Below are positions 7,665 through 18,035 of a stretch of 38,168 nt of DNA, in pieces. Source of the stretch: CAZCBN01 sp964496975 (GTDB taxonomy: Bacteria; Planctomycetota; Phycisphaerae; Phycisphaerales; UBA1924); contig CAZCBN010000018.1 in assembly GCA_964496975.1 (NCBI GenBank), positions 1 to 38,168 of the forward strand. Reading direction: 5' to 3'. The notes below the pieces were generated by a model, which did not search any database, was not told the origin of the DNA, and saw only the letters and a program-made list of their open reading frames with translations. A program made the translations under genes and the position numbers. Every line of letters begins with the position of its first letter. Position 1 is the stretch's first letter.

Positions 7665-8540
7665 TCACTTCGCCTGGAAGAACTTGCCGATCGAGTGCAG
7701 CACCACGGCCCGGCCCATCGCGGCGATGGACTCGGTCAGCGGGATGCCCTTGGGGCAGACCTTCACGCAGTTCTGGGCGTTGCCGCAGTCGGAGACGCCG
7801 CCGGGGCCCATGAGGGCGTCGAGACGGTCCTTCTTCAGGGCCTTACCGGTTTCGTGGGCGTTGAAGAGCCGGGCCTGGCTGATAGCGTGGGCCCCGATGA
7901 ACGAGGTGTCCCACGACTTCGCGTCCTCTTCGAGGTTGAACTGCGGGCACGCCTCCAGGCAGCAGCCGCAGGACATGCAGGTGGAGAGGTCGTACCGCAC
8001 GCCCTGCGTGTCGGGCAGCTCGGCGGGGCCGGGGCCGAAGTTGAACGTGCTGTCGATCGGGACCCAGGCCTTCACGCGCTTGAGGTTGTGGAAGAGCCGC
8101 TCGCGGTCCACCCACAGGTCACGGATGACCGGGAACTTGCTCATCGGCTCCAGCGTGACGACATCGCCCGCAAGCGGGGCGTACTCGTCGATGAGGCACG
8201 AGCACGACTGCCGCACGCCGCCGTTGATGACCATCGTGCAGGCGCCGCAGACTTCCTCAAGACAGCCCGAGTCCCAGACCACGGGCGTCGTCTTCTTGCC
8301 GGTGCGGGTCACCGGGTTGGACGCGATCGTCCGCAAACACGAGATCACGTTCGCACCGTTGCTCACCGGCACGTCGAACTCTTCCCAATAAAAGGGCTTG
8401 CCCGGGCCGTCGCACCGCTTGATGCGGAAGACGACGGTGCGCTTGCCGGCGGCGCGGGCGCGGTTCGCGTCGCGCTCGGCCTTCGTCGGGACGCGTGCGC
8501 GGGTGCTGGAAGAGGCGGCGTGAGCGGTCATCGTGGCCAT
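7665..8540 (-). CDS. sdhB: Succinate dehydrogenase iron-sulfur subunit
   Basis: Electron-transfer subunit of complex II, passing electrons from the flavoprotein to the membrane cytochrome. The 291-residue product has the [2Fe-2S] ligands C93, C98, C101 and C113 (CLEEVCGAC...SC). The ferredoxin-like C-terminal half has CMSCGCCLEACP (188-199) and C252, C258, C262 (NCVKVCPKGIPL) for the [4Fe-4S] and [3Fe-4S] clusters. An N-terminal extension of about 35 residues, rich in Ala, Arg and Lys, precedes the domain and is longer than in most SdhB. The first ATG (8540) has GAGGGCG upstream; a second ATG three codons on is possible. It is the last gene of the minus-strand operon sdhC-sdhA-sdhB, 147 bases after sdhA. 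Confidence 0.97.
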   Translation of the reverse strand: MATMTAHAASSSTRARVPTKAERDANRARAAGKRTVVFRIKRCDGPGKPFYWEEFDVPVSNGANVISCLRTIASNPVTRTGKKTTPVVWDSGCLEEVCGACTMVINGGVRQSCSCLIDEYAPLAGDVVTLEPMSKFPVIRDLWVDRERLFHNLKRVKAWVPIDSTFNFGPGPAELPDTQGVRYDLSTCMSCGCCLEACPQFNLEEDAKSWDTSFIGAHAISQARLFNAHETGKALKKDRLDALMGPGGVSDCGNAQNCVKVCPKGIPLTESIAAMGRAVVLHSIGKFFQAK

Positions 8541-8653
8541 GGGTGGTCGCCCTCAGATCATCCGTCGGGCCGAGGCCGGCCCGAGGTGCAAGCGGTCAGA
8601 CGGTTCCGGGCCGAGGGCCCGGTCGGCGCTCGGCGGTCGGCGGTTGGCTCCTC

Positions 8654-8675
8654 GTGCGGGGCGATGGCCCCGCAC
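8654..8675 (-). repeat. Hairpin in the sdhA-sdhB intercistronic gap
   Basis: A perfect 9-bp stem (GTGCGGGGC at 8654-8662, GCCCCGCAC at 8667-8675) with a 4-base loop lies just after the sdhA stop. On the minus strand it is not followed by Ts, so it is unlikely to stop transcription outright. It could protect the sdhCA message from decay or set the relative level of sdhB. That role is inference. Confidence 0.5.
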
Positions 8676-8687
8676 GTTCCGGCGCGG

Positions 8688-10667
8688 TCAGGTCGCCGCG
8701 GCGGCCAGTTCGGGGGACTTCGTCGGCGTCGGGCCGGCGTCCTTCTTGCCATAGGTCCGCTTGCGCGGCTCCACCAGCCCGGCGCGGACCGGCTGGAACC
8801 ACAGGCGGTGGTCGGCCGACGCGGGCTGGTACTCGCTCACCGAGTGGGCCATGAAACGCTCGTCGTTCCGCTCCTCGTGGTCGGTGCGGAAGTGGGCGCC
8901 GCGGCTCTCACGCCGCTCCAGGCCGCCCAGCAGCACGACCTCGGCGAGGATCAGCATGTCGCCGACGGCCCGGGCGAACGAGAGGCTCTGGTTGGTCCAC
9001 ATCGCCGCGTCGCCGAGCTGCACGCGGCGGTAGCGGTCGCGGAGCTCGGACACCTTGCCCAGCGCCTGCCGCAGGCGGGCCTCGCTCTTGACGACGGTGC
9101 TCGCCGCCGTCATCTCCTCGCCCAGCTCGTTCGCGATGATGTAGGGGTTCAGCTTCGGGTCGCCCGCGGCGTCGCCCGCCGTGGCGAGCAGGCGCTGGTG
9201 CTTGTCTGCCTCCATCTGCGTGGCACCGTCAAACACCGACTGCGGCAGCTTGTCGACAGGCGCTTCCGCCGACGACTGCGCCACGTAGTTCGCGACGCTG
9301 GGGCCGCAGAAGAGGCCGTCGAACACGCACGAGAGCAGCGCGTTCGCCCCGAGGCGGTTGGCCCCGTGGTACGCGAAGTTGACCTCGCCGAAGGCGTACA
9401 GCCCGCGGATGTTGGTCATCATGTTGTTCACCGCGCCGGGCTGCATGCCGTGGCCGGGCGTCGCGTCGATGGGCGGGCGCATGCCGGTCTTGTGGCCCTT
9501 GGCCGGCGTCTGCGGGCGGTACGCGCCATCGGTGTACGTGGTCCAGAGGCCGCCCATGGTGTAGTGAACGGCGGGGAAGATCTTCATCGGGACGTGCCGC
9601 GGGTCGTCGCCCACGAACTTCTCATAGATCTCCATGATGCCGCCGAGCTTGCGGGTCAGGTAGTCGGCGTCCTTGTGCGTCAGGTCGAGATAGACCTGGT
9701 TCTGCCCATCGACGCCCATGCCCAGGCTGACGCACACCTCAAAGATCTCGCGGGTCGCGATGTCGCGCGGCACCAAGTTGCCGTAGGAGGGATACTTCTC
9801 CTCGAGGAAGTACCAGCGCTCGGCCTCGGGGATCTGCTGCGGCGGGCGGGTGTCGCCCTTCTTCCGCGGCACCCAGACCCGGCCGCCCTCGCCGCGGGCC
9901 GACTCGCTCATCAGGCGGCACTTGTCGGCGCCCGGGATGGCCGTGGGGTGCACCTGGATCATCTCGGCGTTGGCGTACCAAGCGCCGGCCTGGTAGCAGC
10001 GGCTCGCGGCGCCGCCGGTGCAGATCACGCTGTTCGTGCTCTTGCCGAAGATCAGGCCGTTGCCGCCCGTCGCCATCACCACGGCCCCGCCGCGGAAGGA
10101 GCGGATCTGCATCGTGCGCATGTCCTGCGCCACCACACCGACGCAGCGGCGGTCGTCGCCCGAACCGGTGACGATCGGCCACAAAAACTCCCAGAACTCG
10201 TACTTGCGGATCTTCCCCTCGGCCTCGTAGCGCCGGGTTTGCTCGTCGAGGGCATAGAGCAGCTGCTGACCGGTTGTGGCTCCCGCAAAGTGGGTGCGCT
10301 TCACGAGGCTTCCGCCGAAGAGCCGCAGGTCCCGGCGGCCCTCGCTGGTGCGGTTGAACGGAACGCCCATGCGGTCCAGCAGGTCGATGATCTTGGGGGC
10401 CATGTTGGCCATCTCCAAGACCGGTCCTTGGTCGGCGAGGAAGTCACCCCCGTAAATGGTCTCGTCGAAGTGCTCGTACTCGGAGTAGCCCTGTTGCCGG
10501 GCGACCTCGTTGCAGGCGTTGATGCCGCCCTGCGCGCACACCGAGTGGCTTCGCTTCACGGGCACCATGCTGAAGAGATCCACCGACATGCCCTGCTCGG
10601 CGAGGCGCACGGCCGCGGCGAGGCCTGCGAGCCCGCCGCCGACGACGATGACGCGATGGTCCTGCAT
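8688..10667 (-). CDS. sdhA: Succinate dehydrogenase flavoprotein subunit
   Basis: Catalytic subunit of complex II, oxidising succinate to fumarate with covalently bound FAD. The 659-residue product begins with the Rossmann FAD motif VVGGGLAGLAAAVRLAEQG. It has the flavin-linking histidine region RSHSVCAQGGIN (H41 likely), the substrate-pocket HPTAIPG (240-246) and ESARGEGGRVWVP. The late FAD-contacting GEVNFAYHGANRLGANAL is also present. The overall type, with an Asn/Lys-rich middle and no SdhD partner nearby, is the Bacillus/epsilonproteobacterial class rather than the E. coli class. The ATG at 10667 has only a weak GGAGAA ribosome site. It sits between sdhC (145 bases upstream) and sdhB. 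The product should be a peripheral membrane protein on the cytoplasmic face. Confidence 0.98.
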   Translation of the reverse strand: MQDHRVIVVGGGLAGLAAAVRLAEQGMSVDLFSMVPVKRSHSVCAQGGINACNEVARQQGYSEYEHFDETIYGGDFLADQGPVLEMANMAPKIIDLLDRMGVPFNRTSEGRRDLRLFGGSLVKRTHFAGATTGQQLLYALDEQTRRYEAEGKIRKYEFWEFLWPIVTGSGDDRRCVGVVAQDMRTMQIRSFRGGAVVMATGGNGLIFGKSTNSVICTGGAASRCYQAGAWYANAEMIQVHPTAIPGADKCRLMSESARGEGGRVWVPRKKGDTRPPQQIPEAERWYFLEEKYPSYGNLVPRDIATREIFEVCVSLGMGVDGQNQVYLDLTHKDADYLTRKLGGIMEIYEKFVGDDPRHVPMKIFPAVHYTMGGLWTTYTDGAYRPQTPAKGHKTGMRPPIDATPGHGMQPGAVNNMMTNIRGLYAFGEVNFAYHGANRLGANALLSCVFDGLFCGPSVANYVAQSSAEAPVDKLPQSVFDGATQMEADKHQRLLATAGDAAGDPKLNPYIIANELGEEMTAASTVVKSEARLRQALGKVSELRDRYRRVQLGDAAMWTNQSLSFARAVGDMLILAEVVLLGGLERRESRGAHFRTDHEERNDERFMAHSVSEYQPASADHRLWFQPVRAGLVEPRKRTYGKKDAGPTPTKSPELAAAAT

Positions 10668-10812
10668 GCCTGGGTTCTCCGACGCGGGCGGGGGCTGTTC
10701 TGTGGCAGCCCAGAGACCCGCGGTGTCTGTTTGGATTCGGCCGGGGGGCGGTGGTCGATGCGGGGAAATGCTTGCCGGACGGTGGAGATTCTTGCCTGTC
10801 TGGAAGAGCAGC

Positions 10813-11721
10813 CTATTCGGGGGTGGTGGCGGCCGCGTTCACCGCCTCGGCGGGGTTGTTTGCGGAGGGCTGCATCTTGTATTTCTCGATGAGTTCGTGG
10901 TAGGTCTCGATGCCGTGCTCCTCGACGATGAGGTCTTTCTCCACGGCGTGGGCGACGTCGTAGTCCAGGGCGAGCGCCCCGCCGAGGGCGGACCAGGCGG
11001 CGAGCATGAGGGCGGCGCCGATGCCGGCGCAGGCGTAGCCCCAGCGGCGCTGGGCTGCGGCGGAGATGGTGAGGCCCCAGGTGATGGCGGCGGTCCACAG
11101 GCCGTTGGCGAAGTGGAAGACGAGGGCGGTGATGCCGGCAAAGTAGAGGCCGGCCACGACGAAGCCGGCGGGGGTGATGGTGGAGGTGGAGCCCTTGATG
11201 GCGGCGGCGAGGGTGCTCGCGGCGAAGTGGTGGCTCCAGTGGGTGCCGCCGGGGACGAGGAAGCTCCACCCCCAACGCAGGGTGGCGACATGGTAGAAGA
11301 TGAAGAGGATGCCGAGGTAGCCGGTCCAGCGCTGCGCGGTGTAGCGCCAATTGTCCTGGTAGGCGTAGCGCTGGAGGTTGGACTTGCCCGAGACGGCGTA
11401 GACGACGCCCAGCGCCGAGTGGAAGAAGATGGACGCCCAGAGGGTGATTTCGATCAGGATGAGGTGGGGGATGGACGTGTTGATCCACGTCACCTCGTGC
11501 TGGAAGTAGCGGGCGCCGCCCTCGGCGATGGAGAGGTCCGCGCCCTGGCCGCGGAGGCCGAAGCGGCCCCAGGCGAGGGAGGAGTTGGTGACGAGGTGGG
11601 CGAGCAGGAAGACGCCGATGGGGACGATGCCGGTGAGGGAGTGAAGCCGGCGGAGCAGGAAGTGGTGCTGTTCGAAGAACGAGGGCTTTGCGGTTGTGAC
11701 GCTCGGTGATTCGTGGGCCAT
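10813..11721 (-). CDS. sdhC: Succinate dehydrogenase cytochrome b subunit, extended
   Basis: Membrane anchor of complex II that binds haem and reduces quinone. About five hydrophobic segments are visible (roughly 29-46, 86-111, 133-150, 186-205 and 225-252). Histidines in the expected places for haem ligation include H27 (RLHSLTG), H42, H101, H144 and H203. The N-terminal pattern FFEQHHFLLRRLHSLTG is typical of the single-subunit B-type cytochrome. At 302 residues it is about 100 longer than the Bacillus protein. It has an extra loop (about 155-183) and a charged, Ala/Pro-rich tail after 252. It is the first gene of sdhCAB. The ATG at 11721 is chosen because it starts the conserved region with a short tail. 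Confidence 0.93.
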   Translation of the reverse strand: MAHESPSVTTAKPSFFEQHHFLLRRLHSLTGIVPIGVFLLAHLVTNSSLAWGRFGLRGQGADLSIAEGGARYFQHEVTWINTSIPHLILIEITLWASIFFHSALGVVYAVSGKSNLQRYAYQDNWRYTAQRWTGYLGILFIFYHVATLRWGWSFLVPGGTHWSHHFAASTLAAAIKGSTSTITPAGFVVAGLYFAGITALVFHFANGLWTAAITWGLTISAAAQRRWGYACAGIGAALMLAAWSALGGALALDYDVAHAVEKDLIVEEHGIETYHELIEKYKMQPSANNPAEAVNAAATTPE

Positions 11722-11875
11722 GGGGCTGGATTCCGATGCGGGCGAACGTCCGATGCGGGTGCGGGCGTCTGGCCCGAGCTTCTCGTGGACGTGTCCCGGG
11801 GCGGCCGATCGATCGATGGTACCGGCGGCGGGGGATCTCGGTGCGCGTGCCTTCGTGCGCTTCAGCGCGTGTGGG

Positions 11876-12484
11876 TCAGCCGCGGAGCGGGGGCATGGGG
11901 CCGCGGGGCTCGGCGCCGCGGGGTCCGCTGCCGGGGATTCCCGGCTGCCCGGGGGCCGGCCCGGCGGGACGGATGGTTCCGTCGGCCCCGAGGCGGCCCT
12001 CGGCGACGGCGCGTTGGATGGCGCGGGCCACCTCGACGTACTGCATGCGCAGCTCGTGCGAGGTGCCTTTCAGGACGGCGGCTTCATCTTCGGTCAGGTT
12101 GCCCTTGGTCTTTTCCTCGAGGATGGCGAGGAGGTCAATGTTGACCTTGGCGACATCCAGCGCGACGACGGCCCGGCCGGTCTGGGGATCGGGGAAGGCC
12201 CCGAGGTACATGAGCGCCTGCGTCGCGAGGAGCCGGATGAGGTCGTCGAACTGGACAGGGCCGGCGTCTTCGTCGTCGCCCTCAACGCCCGCGGGCGGGG
12301 CCTCGGCGGCACGCGGGGCGGAGGGCTTGGCGCCCGGGGGCGAGGCGGCGGCGGGCGGGGCGCCGAAGGGGGCGGGGCGGGTGGCCTTTTCGGCGGCCTG
12401 CTTGGCGAGGCGTTCCTTCTCCGCCCGGGCCTGCGACTTCCAATCGTCGTCCACGATAATCTTCGGGGTGTGGTCGTCGCTCAT
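11876..12484 (-). CDS. DUF1844 domain protein
   Basis: Small soluble protein of 202 residues. The DUF1844 signature occupies about 78-145: FDDLIRLLATQALMYLGAF, then a segment on its link to sequestered helices (VNIDLLAILEEKTKGNLTED). It is flanked by a disordered Ala/Pro-rich linker (about 35-75) and a Pro/Gly-rich tail. The N-terminus (KIIVDDDWKSQARAEKERL) is also typical of the family. The function of DUF1844 is not known. It lies 154 bases upstream of sdhC on the same strand, so it may or may not be cotranscribed. It is divergent from the PpiC-like lipoprotein gene. Family identity is firm; role unknown. Confidence 0.9.
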   Translation of the reverse strand: MSDDHTPKIIVDDDWKSQARAEKERLAKQAAEKATRPAPFGAPPAAASPPGAKPSAPRAAEAPPAGVEGDDEDAGPVQFDDLIRLLATQALMYLGAFPDPQTGRAVVALDVAKVNIDLLAILEEKTKGNLTEDEAAVLKGTSHELRMQYVEVARAIQRAVAEGRLGADGTIRPAGPAPGQPGIPGSGPRGAEPRGPMPPLRG

Positions 12485-12588
12485 GGGGCGGGTTCCGTGG
12501 TCGGGGTGGTGCGGGGAGGGTGTGCGGGGCGAGGCGTGGAGACTCTAGCCGGTGCGAGGCGGGACGCTGCACCGTGAAGGAAGACCTG

Positions 12589-13977
12589 ATGCGGCACGGG
12601 TGGATGGACGGTCGGCGGCGTTGGTCGGCGGTCGCGGTCGCGGCGCGCGTGCGGGCGGGGCTTGCGGTCTCGGCGTGTGTGTCGCTGCTGGGGTGCTCTG
12701 TTGGTGGACAGAAGGGTCCTGCGGAGGAGTTGGACGCGGGCGTGCGGACCACGCTCGCGGCGACGGACTTTGTCTCGTCGGACGTGCCGGCGGCGGAGGG
12801 CGATGGCACGGTCGTCGCGCCGGCGACGGCGGATGGCGCCGCGGGCGTGGGCGCTGCCGACGGGTCGTGGAGCGGTGTGGGGGCCGGGCTTGCGGCGGGG
12901 GGCGATGGCCTTGGCGCGGAGGTGGGCGATGCGCCGTCGTACGGGGTGCAGCCCGGGCCGCCGCTGCTGACCGGGGCGGCGTCGCCCTCGGGCGATCCGG
13001 TGCTGCTCGAGGCGAAGGTGGGGGATGTGAACGGGCGGCCGGTGTTTGCCGGGGAGTTTTTGGAGCCGCTGGAGGGCCGGCTTCGCGCCGAGGCGCGGCG
13101 GCGGAACCGCTCGGAGTGGCTCGCGTTTGCCAGCAAGGAGATCGACCAGCAGCTTGAGGGGTTGATCACGGACGAGCTGCTGCGTGCCGAGGCGATCTCT
13201 CGTCTGACAGAAGAGGAAAAGGCCGGGTTCCGGGCGTTCGCGGACATCGTGCTGCGGCAGAACCTGGTGAGCAACAGCCGGGGCAGCCGGGCGCTGGCGG
13301 AGCGGAGGCTCCGCGAGGAGTCGGGGCTGACAGAGCAGGAGTTTTTGCGACGGCGCGAGGAGGCGCTGCTGGTGCGCCGGTCGATCGAGCTGCAGATCAA
13401 GCAGCGGGTGAACGTGAGCTGGCGCGACATCGTGCAGCGGTACGAGCGGGACGCGGTGAAGTACAACCCCCCGCCGACGGTGAACCTGCGGGTGCTGAGC
13501 GTTTCAAAGCGGGACGCGGCGGCGGTGGCGGCGGTGACCGAGGCGCTCGCGGCGGGCAGGACGTTCGACGAGGTGTCGTCGGCGGAGGGGCCGGGGAAGG
13601 ACGCGAGCGTTGTCGCGGCGAGCAAGGTGCTCGAGGGGGCGTGGAACGAGGCGGAGTTTTTCCCGGTCGCGGGGCTGAACGAGGCGGTGCACCGCCTCGA
13701 GGGGCGCCCGGCGGGGAGCGTCGAGGGGCCCGTTGAAACGGCGACGGCGGTGCGGTGGGTGGAGCTCGCGGGCGTGGAGCAGGAGTCGCGGTCGCTGTAC
13801 GAGGCGCAGCTCGGGATCGAGCGTGAAATCCTCGGCGAGCGGCTCGCGGACGAGGTGAAGCGCACGACCGACCTGCTGGTGGAGCGGGCGAGCATCACGG
13901 ACGTGCAGCAGATGGGCGTGTCGCTGCTGCGGATCGCGGACCAGCGGTACGGGCCCAAGGCGGGCGCCGGGCGGTGA
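12589..13977 (+). CDS. SurA/PpiC-like peptidyl-prolyl isomerase-type lipoprotein
   Basis: Exported chaperone-like lipoprotein of 462 residues. An arginine-rich N-terminus and hydrophobic stretch lead to a lipobox at LLGC, with C36 as the lipidated residue. Residues 37-145 form a Gly/Ala/Asp-rich linker. The SurA-N-like helical part covers about 148-290 (VNGRPVFAGEFLEPLEGRL, then charged helices). A diverged parvulin-like part (about 300-400, NLRVLSVSKRDAAAVAAVTE) is followed by a C-terminal helix. The catalytic pattern of PpiC is weak, so it may be a chaperone without isomerase activity. The ATG at 12589 follows GAAGGAAG; frames further up would bury the signal peptide. The stop overlaps the start of yraN as GTGA, so the two are coupled. 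Confidence 0.75.
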   Translation: MRHGWMDGRRRWSAVAVAARVRAGLAVSACVSLLGCSVGGQKGPAEELDAGVRTTLAATDFVSSDVPAAEGDGTVVAPATADGAAGVGAADGSWSGVGAGLAAGGDGLGAEVGDAPSYGVQPGPPLLTGAASPSGDPVLLEAKVGDVNGRPVFAGEFLEPLEGRLRAEARRRNRSEWLAFASKEIDQQLEGLITDELLRAEAISRLTEEEKAGFRAFADIVLRQNLVSNSRGSRALAERRLREESGLTEQEFLRRREEALLVRRSIELQIKQRVNVSWRDIVQRYERDAVKYNPPPTVNLRVLSVSKRDAAAVAAVTEALAAGRTFDEVSSAEGPGKDASVVAASKVLEGAWNEAEFFPVAGLNEAVHRLEGRPAGSVEGPVETATAVRWVELAGVEQESRSLYEAQLGIEREILGERLADEVKRTTDLLVERASITDVQQMGVSLLRIADQRYGPKAGAGR

Positions 13978-14447
13978 GGGACGGGTCGGTGAGGGACGGG
14001 GCGGGGTGGGTCGCGCGGGTGCTTCGCCGGCTCGTTGGGGCCGGGGGGGTGGCGGGCGGCGAGGCCACGCGGCGGCGGCGCGGGGCGCGGGCGGAGGCGG
14101 TCGCGGCCCGGTGGCTTCGGGGTGAGGGGTATCGCGTCATCGGCCGGAATGTGGTGACGGCCGCGGGGGAAGCGGACGTGGTGGCGTTGACGCCGGACCG
14201 CGGGACGCTGGTGGTGGTTGAGGTGAAGTCGCGATCTGAGGGGGCACGGGCGCGGCCCGAGGAGCAGGTGACGGCCGCGAAGGCGGCGCGGCTTGTGCGC
14301 GTGGCGACGCTGCTGGGACGGGCGGCGCGGCCGCCGGTGCGGCGGGTGCGGGTGGACGTGTTCGCGGTGGAGTGGGGGGCCGATGGTCGCGCGTCGGCGG
14401 TGCGTCACCATGCGGGCGCGATCGGGTCGGCGGGGGAGCGCGTGTAG
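13974..14447 (+). CDS. yraN: YraN family (UPF0102) nuclease-fold protein
   Basis: Predicted member of the restriction-endonuclease-like UPF0102 family, 157 residues. The core is GARAEAVAARWLRGEGYRVIGRN followed by the acidic catalytic pattern GEADVVALTPD (E66, D68) and VVVEVKSRS (E83, K85). That matches the PD-(D/E)xK arrangement. The C-terminal RRVRVDVFAVEW is also typical. The GTG at 13974 overlaps the stop of the lipoprotein gene. A second GTG five codons on (13989) is an alternative start. The first 30 residues are a basic, Gly-rich extension. The biological substrate of this family is not well established. Confidence 0.92.
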   Translation: MRDGSVRDGAGWVARVLRRLVGAGGVAGGEATRRRRGARAEAVAARWLRGEGYRVIGRNVVTAAGEADVVALTPDRGTLVVVEVKSRSEGARARPEEQVTAAKAARLVRVATLLGRAARPPVRRVRVDVFAVEWGADGRASAVRHHAGAIGSAGERV

Positions 14448-14482
14448 TTGGGGCGGGGTGGGTGGGCCGGGAGGGAAGTGGC

Positions 14483-16108
<1,626 letters not shown>

Positions 16109-16232
16109 GGTACGTTCTGCGGGGTCTGGTCGCGGGGGCGGCTTGGCTAGAGTTGGCGTTCGCCGGGGGGCGGGAGGCGTGTGCGTGGCCCTCACGCCCG
16201 GGCCCGGCGACCGCGACAGGCATCGGCACCGC

Positions 16233-17978
16233 ATGACGACGCGACAGGTCTATCTCGAGACGTTCGGGTGCCAGATGAACGAGCTGGACAGCGAGCTCGT
16301 CGCGGGCAAGCTGCGCACGCTCGGGTACGTCTTCACGCCCGAGAGCGAGCGGGCGGACGTGGTACTCTACAACACGTGCTCGGTGCGCGAGCACGCCGAG
16401 CAGAAGGTGTGGAGCCGGCTCGGCGAGATGAAGCGGGAGAAGGAGTCGCGGCCGGGCCTGGTGGTCGGGGTGCTCGGCTGCATGGCGGAGCGGGACGGCG
16501 CGGGGCTGGTGGACCGCATGCCCGTGGTGGACGTGCTGTGCGGGCCGGGCGAGCTGGACAAGCTGCCCGCGCTGCTCGACAACGCGGTGCGGACGCGCGA
16601 GGCGATGCTGGCGGACGGGGCGCGCGGGGCCGCGGGTCGGTCGGCCCGGCAGATCGCGCTGCAGGGCGACACCTCCAGGCGCAGCGCGACGCTCGCGGCA
16701 GCGCAGGACGATCTTGAGCTGCTCGACCTGAGCCGGTCCATCTCGGCTGTGGACCCGGCCGGGGGGCGGACGGCCTATGTCCGCATCACGCGGGGGTGCA
16801 ACAAGTTCTGCACCTACTGCGTGGTGCCCTTCACGCGAGGGGCCGAGGTGCACCGCCCGCCGGAGCACATCGTCGAGGAGTGCCGACGCCTGGCCGACGC
16901 GGGGGTGATCGAGATCACGCTGCTCGGGCAGACGGTGAACCACTACCGATTCGAGCACGGCGCGTCGGTGACGGTGAACGGCGTGACGCAGCCGCAGAAG
17001 GGGCGGACATACCGCGGCCTGATGGAAGAGGGCGTGCGCCGCGACGCCTACGCCGGCGAGCGGGTGACGACGTTCGCCGACTTGCTCTCGATGATCCACG
17101 AGCGGGTGCCGGAGATCCAGCGGCTGCGGTTTGTGACGAGCTATCCGCGTGACTTCGGTGACGACGTGCTCTCCGTGATCCGCGACCATCCGCGGATCTG
17201 CCGGTACCTGCACGCGCCGGCGCAATCGGGCTCGGACACGGTGCTGAAGCGGATGAACCGGGGGTACACGATCGGCGAGTACGACGAGTTCATCTCGCGG
17301 GCGCGGGCGTTTCTTGATCAGCCGGAGATCGGGCGGCCGCTGATGCTCAGCGGGGACATCATCGTGGGCTTCCCCGGGGAGACGGACGAGGACTTTGAGG
17401 CGACGGTGGCGCTCGTCGAACGGTCGCGGTACAAAAACTGCTTCATCTTCAAGTACTCCCCGAGGCCGGGCACCACGGCGTTCGACAAGCTGGTAGACGA
17501 CGTGCCCGAGGGCGTGAAGCGGACGCGGAACAACCGCCTGCTGGCGGTGCAGGCCGCGATCAGCGACTCGATCGCCCGCGAGCAGATCGGGCGTTCGTTC
17601 GACGTGCTGGTCGAGGGCCTGAGCCGGCGCGAGCGGAAGCGGCGCGGGGTTGATGTCAAGCCCGGGGGAGGCATGGTGCACCTCACGGTGAGCGCAGGCG
17701 GCGCGGCGGCGCCAGACGCCGGCGTCGCGACAGCCGTCGCGGACGAGAGCGCGGCAGGGGACACAGTGCAGCTCGCCGCGCGGACGGACGGGGACCTGAT
17801 CGTGCACATCGACGTCCCGTCGACGGGTGTGGCGGGTGTCGCCGGGGCGCCGGGGGCGTCGGCCGAGTCGCTCGTCGGCACGATCCGGCGTTGCAGGATC
17901 GTCGGCGGGTCCGGGCTTTCGCTTCGGGGCGAGCTCGTGGCCGACGGATTGCGCGACGGACATCCGCGTCCCCGTTGA
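16233..17978 (+). CDS. miaB: tRNA-2-methylthio-N6-dimethylallyladenosine synthase, enlarged
   Basis: Radical-SAM methylthiotransferase that adds the 2-methylthio group to i6A37 of tRNAs. The 581-residue product is longer than the usual 440-470. The N-terminal UPF0004 domain has its three cluster cysteines C13, C49 and C83 (TFGCQMNELDSE, YNTCSVRE, LGCMAER). The radical-SAM CxxxCxxC is C189, C193, C196 (GCNKFCTYCVVPFTRG). The family motif LLGQTVNHY follows. Extra sequence sits between the N-terminal and radical-SAM domains (about 130-170), after LLGQTVN (about 50 residues), and inside the C-terminal TRAM region (Ala/Gly-rich, about 490-545). The ATG at 16233 starts the conserved MTTRQVYLETFGC. 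It is divergent from the histidine kinase. Confidence 0.95.
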   Translation: MTTRQVYLETFGCQMNELDSELVAGKLRTLGYVFTPESERADVVLYNTCSVREHAEQKVWSRLGEMKREKESRPGLVVGVLGCMAERDGAGLVDRMPVVDVLCGPGELDKLPALLDNAVRTREAMLADGARGAAGRSARQIALQGDTSRRSATLAAAQDDLELLDLSRSISAVDPAGGRTAYVRITRGCNKFCTYCVVPFTRGAEVHRPPEHIVEECRRLADAGVIEITLLGQTVNHYRFEHGASVTVNGVTQPQKGRTYRGLMEEGVRRDAYAGERVTTFADLLSMIHERVPEIQRLRFVTSYPRDFGDDVLSVIRDHPRICRYLHAPAQSGSDTVLKRMNRGYTIGEYDEFISRARAFLDQPEIGRPLMLSGDIIVGFPGETDEDFEATVALVERSRYKNCFIFKYSPRPGTTAFDKLVDDVPEGVKRTRNNRLLAVQAAISDSIAREQIGRSFDVLVEGLSRRERKRRGVDVKPGGGMVHLTVSAGGAAAPDAGVATAVADESAAGDTVQLAARTDGDLIVHIDVPSTGVAGVAGAPGASAESLVGTIRRCRIVGGSGLSLRGELVADGLRDGHPRPR

Positions 17979-18035
17979 GGGCGTCGGGCGCGGTCGCGCC
18001 TTCTCCGGCGACGCTGGCCGTCGATCGCCTTCAAA

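Noticed and set aside
7695..10892. A 1065-codon open frame on the plus strand antisense to the sdh genes
   Set aside because: Its codons are the complement of sdhA and sdhB, and the protein has no plausible fold or motifs. Long antisense frames are expected at 70% G+C.
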